Shown here in pieces: positions 62,720 through 64,000 of a DNA stretch of 64,000 bases. This stretch comes from Treponema sp. (GTDB lineage: Bacteria > Spirochaetota > Spirochaetia > Treponematales > Treponemataceae): assembly GCA_017651065.1 (NCBI GenBank), contig JAGCDP010000043.1, positions 24,511-88,510 on the forward strand. The letters run 5' to 3'. The position numbers and the translations under genes were made by a program. The notes below the pieces were generated by a model that searched no databases, was not told the DNA's origin, and was given only the letters and a program-made list of their open reading frames with translations. Each line of letters begins with the position of its first letter. The stretch's first letter is position 1.

Positions 62720-62748
62720 TTGAATAAAACTTCAAAATCCTATATTAT
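62720..62748 (+). promoter_or_regulatory. Promoter of the rpsP-khpA-rimM-trmD operon
   Basis: TTGAAT (62720-62725), 17 bases, TATTAT (62743-62748). The leader of about 75 bases contains a perfect 8-bp hairpin, GCACAATA/TATTGTGC (62762-62782), and a strong GGAGG before rpsP. Confidence 0.7.
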
Positions 62749-62829
62749 ATACTCTCAATATGCACAATAGGTATTATTGTGCCCGGAATGTAAAATCTGG
62801 TGCCTCAAAAGGGTGCCATGGAGGAATAA

Positions 62830-63081
62830 ATGGTCAAAATCAGACTTAAGAGATTCGGTGCTCAGAAACGCCCATGCTACCGTGTAGTTGTTCAAGACTC
62901 ACAGAAGCCTCGTGACGGTGTTTGTATCGAAGAAATTGGAACTTATCAGCCAATTGCAAAAGAAGAAGATCAGGTTTCAATTGATTTGGATCGCGCTAAG
63001 TACTGGATCGGTGTTGGAGCTCAGCCAACAGACATCGTCAAGAAATTGATGAACATTCAGTCTGCTAAACAGGCAAAGTAA
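62830..63081 (+). CDS. rpsP: 30S ribosomal protein S16
   Basis: The 83-residue protein matches bS16 throughout: [29 protein letters not shown], then EEIGTYQPI and [16 protein letters not shown]. It is the first gene of the conserved rpsP-khpA-rimM-trmD order, with a strong ribosome site. Confidence 0.98.
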   Translation: MVKIRLKRFGAQKRPCYRVVVQDSQKPRDGVCIEEIGTYQPIAKEEDQVSIDLDRAKYWIGVGAQPTDIVKKLMNIQSAKQAK

Positions 63082-63100
63082 TTTACAGAGAGGCTAAAAA

Positions 63101-63337
63101 ATGGAAAAAGACCTGATTGAATTTATTGCAAAATCATTGGTCGACGATCCGTCAGCTGTATCTGTAAATGAAACTGAAGGCGAAAAGGGCATGGTGCTCC
63201 AGCTTAAGGTTGCGGACAATGACATTGGTAAGGTAATCGGCAAATATGGTCGTATTGCCAAGGCAATGAGAACTGTCCTGAGCGCTTCGGCAGTAAAAGA
63301 CGGCAAGCGTTACAGTCTTGATATTCTTGATAACTAG
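63101..63337 (+). CDS. khpA: KH-domain RNA-binding protein KhpA
   Basis: The 78-residue single KH domain has the GxxG loop in IGKVIGKYGRIAKAMRTVLSASA. KhpA-type proteins bind RNA, often together with KhpB/Jag. Position between rpsP and rimM is standard for the family. The gene is 19 bp from rpsP. Confidence 0.95.
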   Translation: MEKDLIEFIAKSLVDDPSAVSVNETEGEKGMVLQLKVADNDIGKVIGKYGRIAKAMRTVLSASAVKDGKRYSLDILDN

Positions 63338-63355
63338 CTTACGGGAATATTGCTG

Positions 63356-63898
63356 ATGGAAAAAGCACGTTTGGTTGTTGGTTTCATTCGAGGTTCTCAC
63401 GGATTTTCGGGTGAAAGTAAAGTAGAGAGTGCTTCTGGTGAGTACGAGCATCTGCTTAAACTTGAAGAAGTTACTTTACGACATGGCGAATCGTCTAAGG
63501 AAACAAAGGTTGAATCGGTTTCTTTAGGACATGCGGTTGCTTATGTTAAGTTTGCAGGAATTGATTCAGATGTTGAACTTAAAAAGTTCAATGGCTGGGA
63601 AATCTTGGCAGACAGAAAATACTGCAAGCCTTTGAAAAAAGACGAGTGGTACATTGAGGATTTACGAGATTGTTCCCTTGTTTATGAAGGGAAGGACGAT
63701 CCGGCAACGTCGGTTGCGCCTAAAGTGGTAGGAACAATCACAGACGTATTGGAAGGCGGCGGTGGTAACTTGTTAGAAGTGTCAATCGCCGAGAGTTGTG
63801 ACCGAAAGGTTCTTGTACCGTTCAATAAAGAATTTATTGGAAAGGTAGATGTTAAGAACAAAACGGTGCAATTGATGCACCTCTGGATTCTGGAGTAA
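63356..63898 (+). CDS. rimM: Ribosome maturation factor RimM
   Basis: The 180-residue protein assists 30S head assembly and binds S19. The N-terminal domain opens with LVVGFIRGSHGFSGESKVES. The C-terminal PRC-barrel has EWYIEDLRDCSLVYE, VGTITDVLEGGGGNLLEV and VLVPFNKEFIGKVD. The ATG at 63356 is chosen over the TTG six bases earlier. Confidence 0.94.
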   Translation: MEKARLVVGFIRGSHGFSGESKVESASGEYEHLLKLEEVTLRHGESSKETKVESVSLGHAVAYVKFAGIDSDVELKKFNGWEILADRKYCKPLKKDEWYIEDLRDCSLVYEGKDDPATSVAPKVVGTITDVLEGGGGNLLEVSIAESCDRKVLVPFNKEFIGKVDVKNKTVQLMHLWILE

Positions 63899-63902
63899 TT
63901 CC

Positions 63903-64000
63903 ATGAAATTTACTGTGCTGACCTTATTTCCAGATATCGTTAAGGCTTTTTTTGAAAACTCAATCATGGCCAAAGCGGTAGAAAAGGAAATTATTGCATA
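63903..64000 (+). CDS. trmD: tRNA (guanine-N1)-methyltransferase, 3'-truncated by window edge
   Basis: Only the first 32 codons are present. They read MKFTVLTLFPDIVKAFFENS, a close match to the TrmD N-terminus (FPD motif). The start is 4 bp after rimM, in the expected operon order. Confidence 0.92.
   Translation, partial: MKFTVLTLFPDIVKAFFENSIMAKAVEKEIIA

Overview
The window most likely comes from a host-associated Treponema (Spirochaetota) chromosome. This is inferred from gene content: an OadGAB sodium-pumping oxaloacetate decarboxylase, a DUF115 motility/glycosylation-type protein, lipoproteins with relaxed lipoboxes, several outer-membrane beta-barrel proteins, a single-chain FGAR amidotransferase and a spirochete-like EF-G. 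Base composition looks moderately AT-rich and coding density is high. I saw no rRNA, tRNA, insertion sequence, phage module or classical CRISPR array. Both ends cut a gene: purL on the left and trmD on the right.

Layout. 1-7480 (+): purL, a lipoprotein, and two CBS/DUF21 transporters in tandem. 7510-11076 (-): two omptin-family outer-membrane proteases behind an RluA pseudouridine synthase, then a PD-(D/E)XK-like protein of unknown role. 11077-11741: a gene-free stretch holding a regular array of six inverted-repeat units, followed by a promoter. 11742-16409 (+): oadG, oadA, oadB and endonuclease IV. 16336-18648 (-): a beta-barrel protein and a SPOR protein. 18808-21324 (+): a large lipoprotein, then a decayed fragment. 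21531-24940 (-): coaE and polA. 25186-30165 (-): MATE exporter, DUF115 protein and a class B PBP. 30218-33870 (+): LysM/M23 peptidase, zinc-ribbon protein and a propeller/NodB-like protein. 34066-39209 (+): EF-G and a YdjI/YdjG/YdjH-like set. 39296-44739 (+): sugar-ABC ATPase, RNase II/R, lysC and dapB. 44736-47163: a membrane protein facing a PadR/HAAS/PspC operon. 47339-60290 (+): a thirteen-kilobase carbohydrate ABC cluster with two permease pairs and two binding proteins but no ATPase. 60433-62697 (+): argH and an amino-acid binding lipoprotein. 62830-64000 (+): rpsP, khpA, rimM and trmD.

How the parts fit. The ATPase at 39296 is the best candidate to energise both permease pairs of the 47-60 kb cluster. 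OadGAB would couple oxaloacetate decarboxylation to sodium export. LysC and DapB serve lysine/diaminopimelate synthesis. The PBP, M23 peptidase and SPOR protein act on the envelope.

The most unusual structure is the array at 11113-11519. Six units each carry 10-bp inverted arms (TTACGTGAGT and ACTCACGTAA) around 19-20 non-conserved bases, at a 73-74 bp period, and a three-unit block appears duplicated. It lies directly upstream of the PD-(D/E)XK-like gene. The window also carries at least three families of small dispersed repeats. One family sits in frame inside oadA (three times), the SPOR gene and polA, where it encodes interdomain linkers. Several genes have a -10-like hexamer 6-8 bases before the ATG and no Shine-Dalgarno, which suggests leaderless transcripts.
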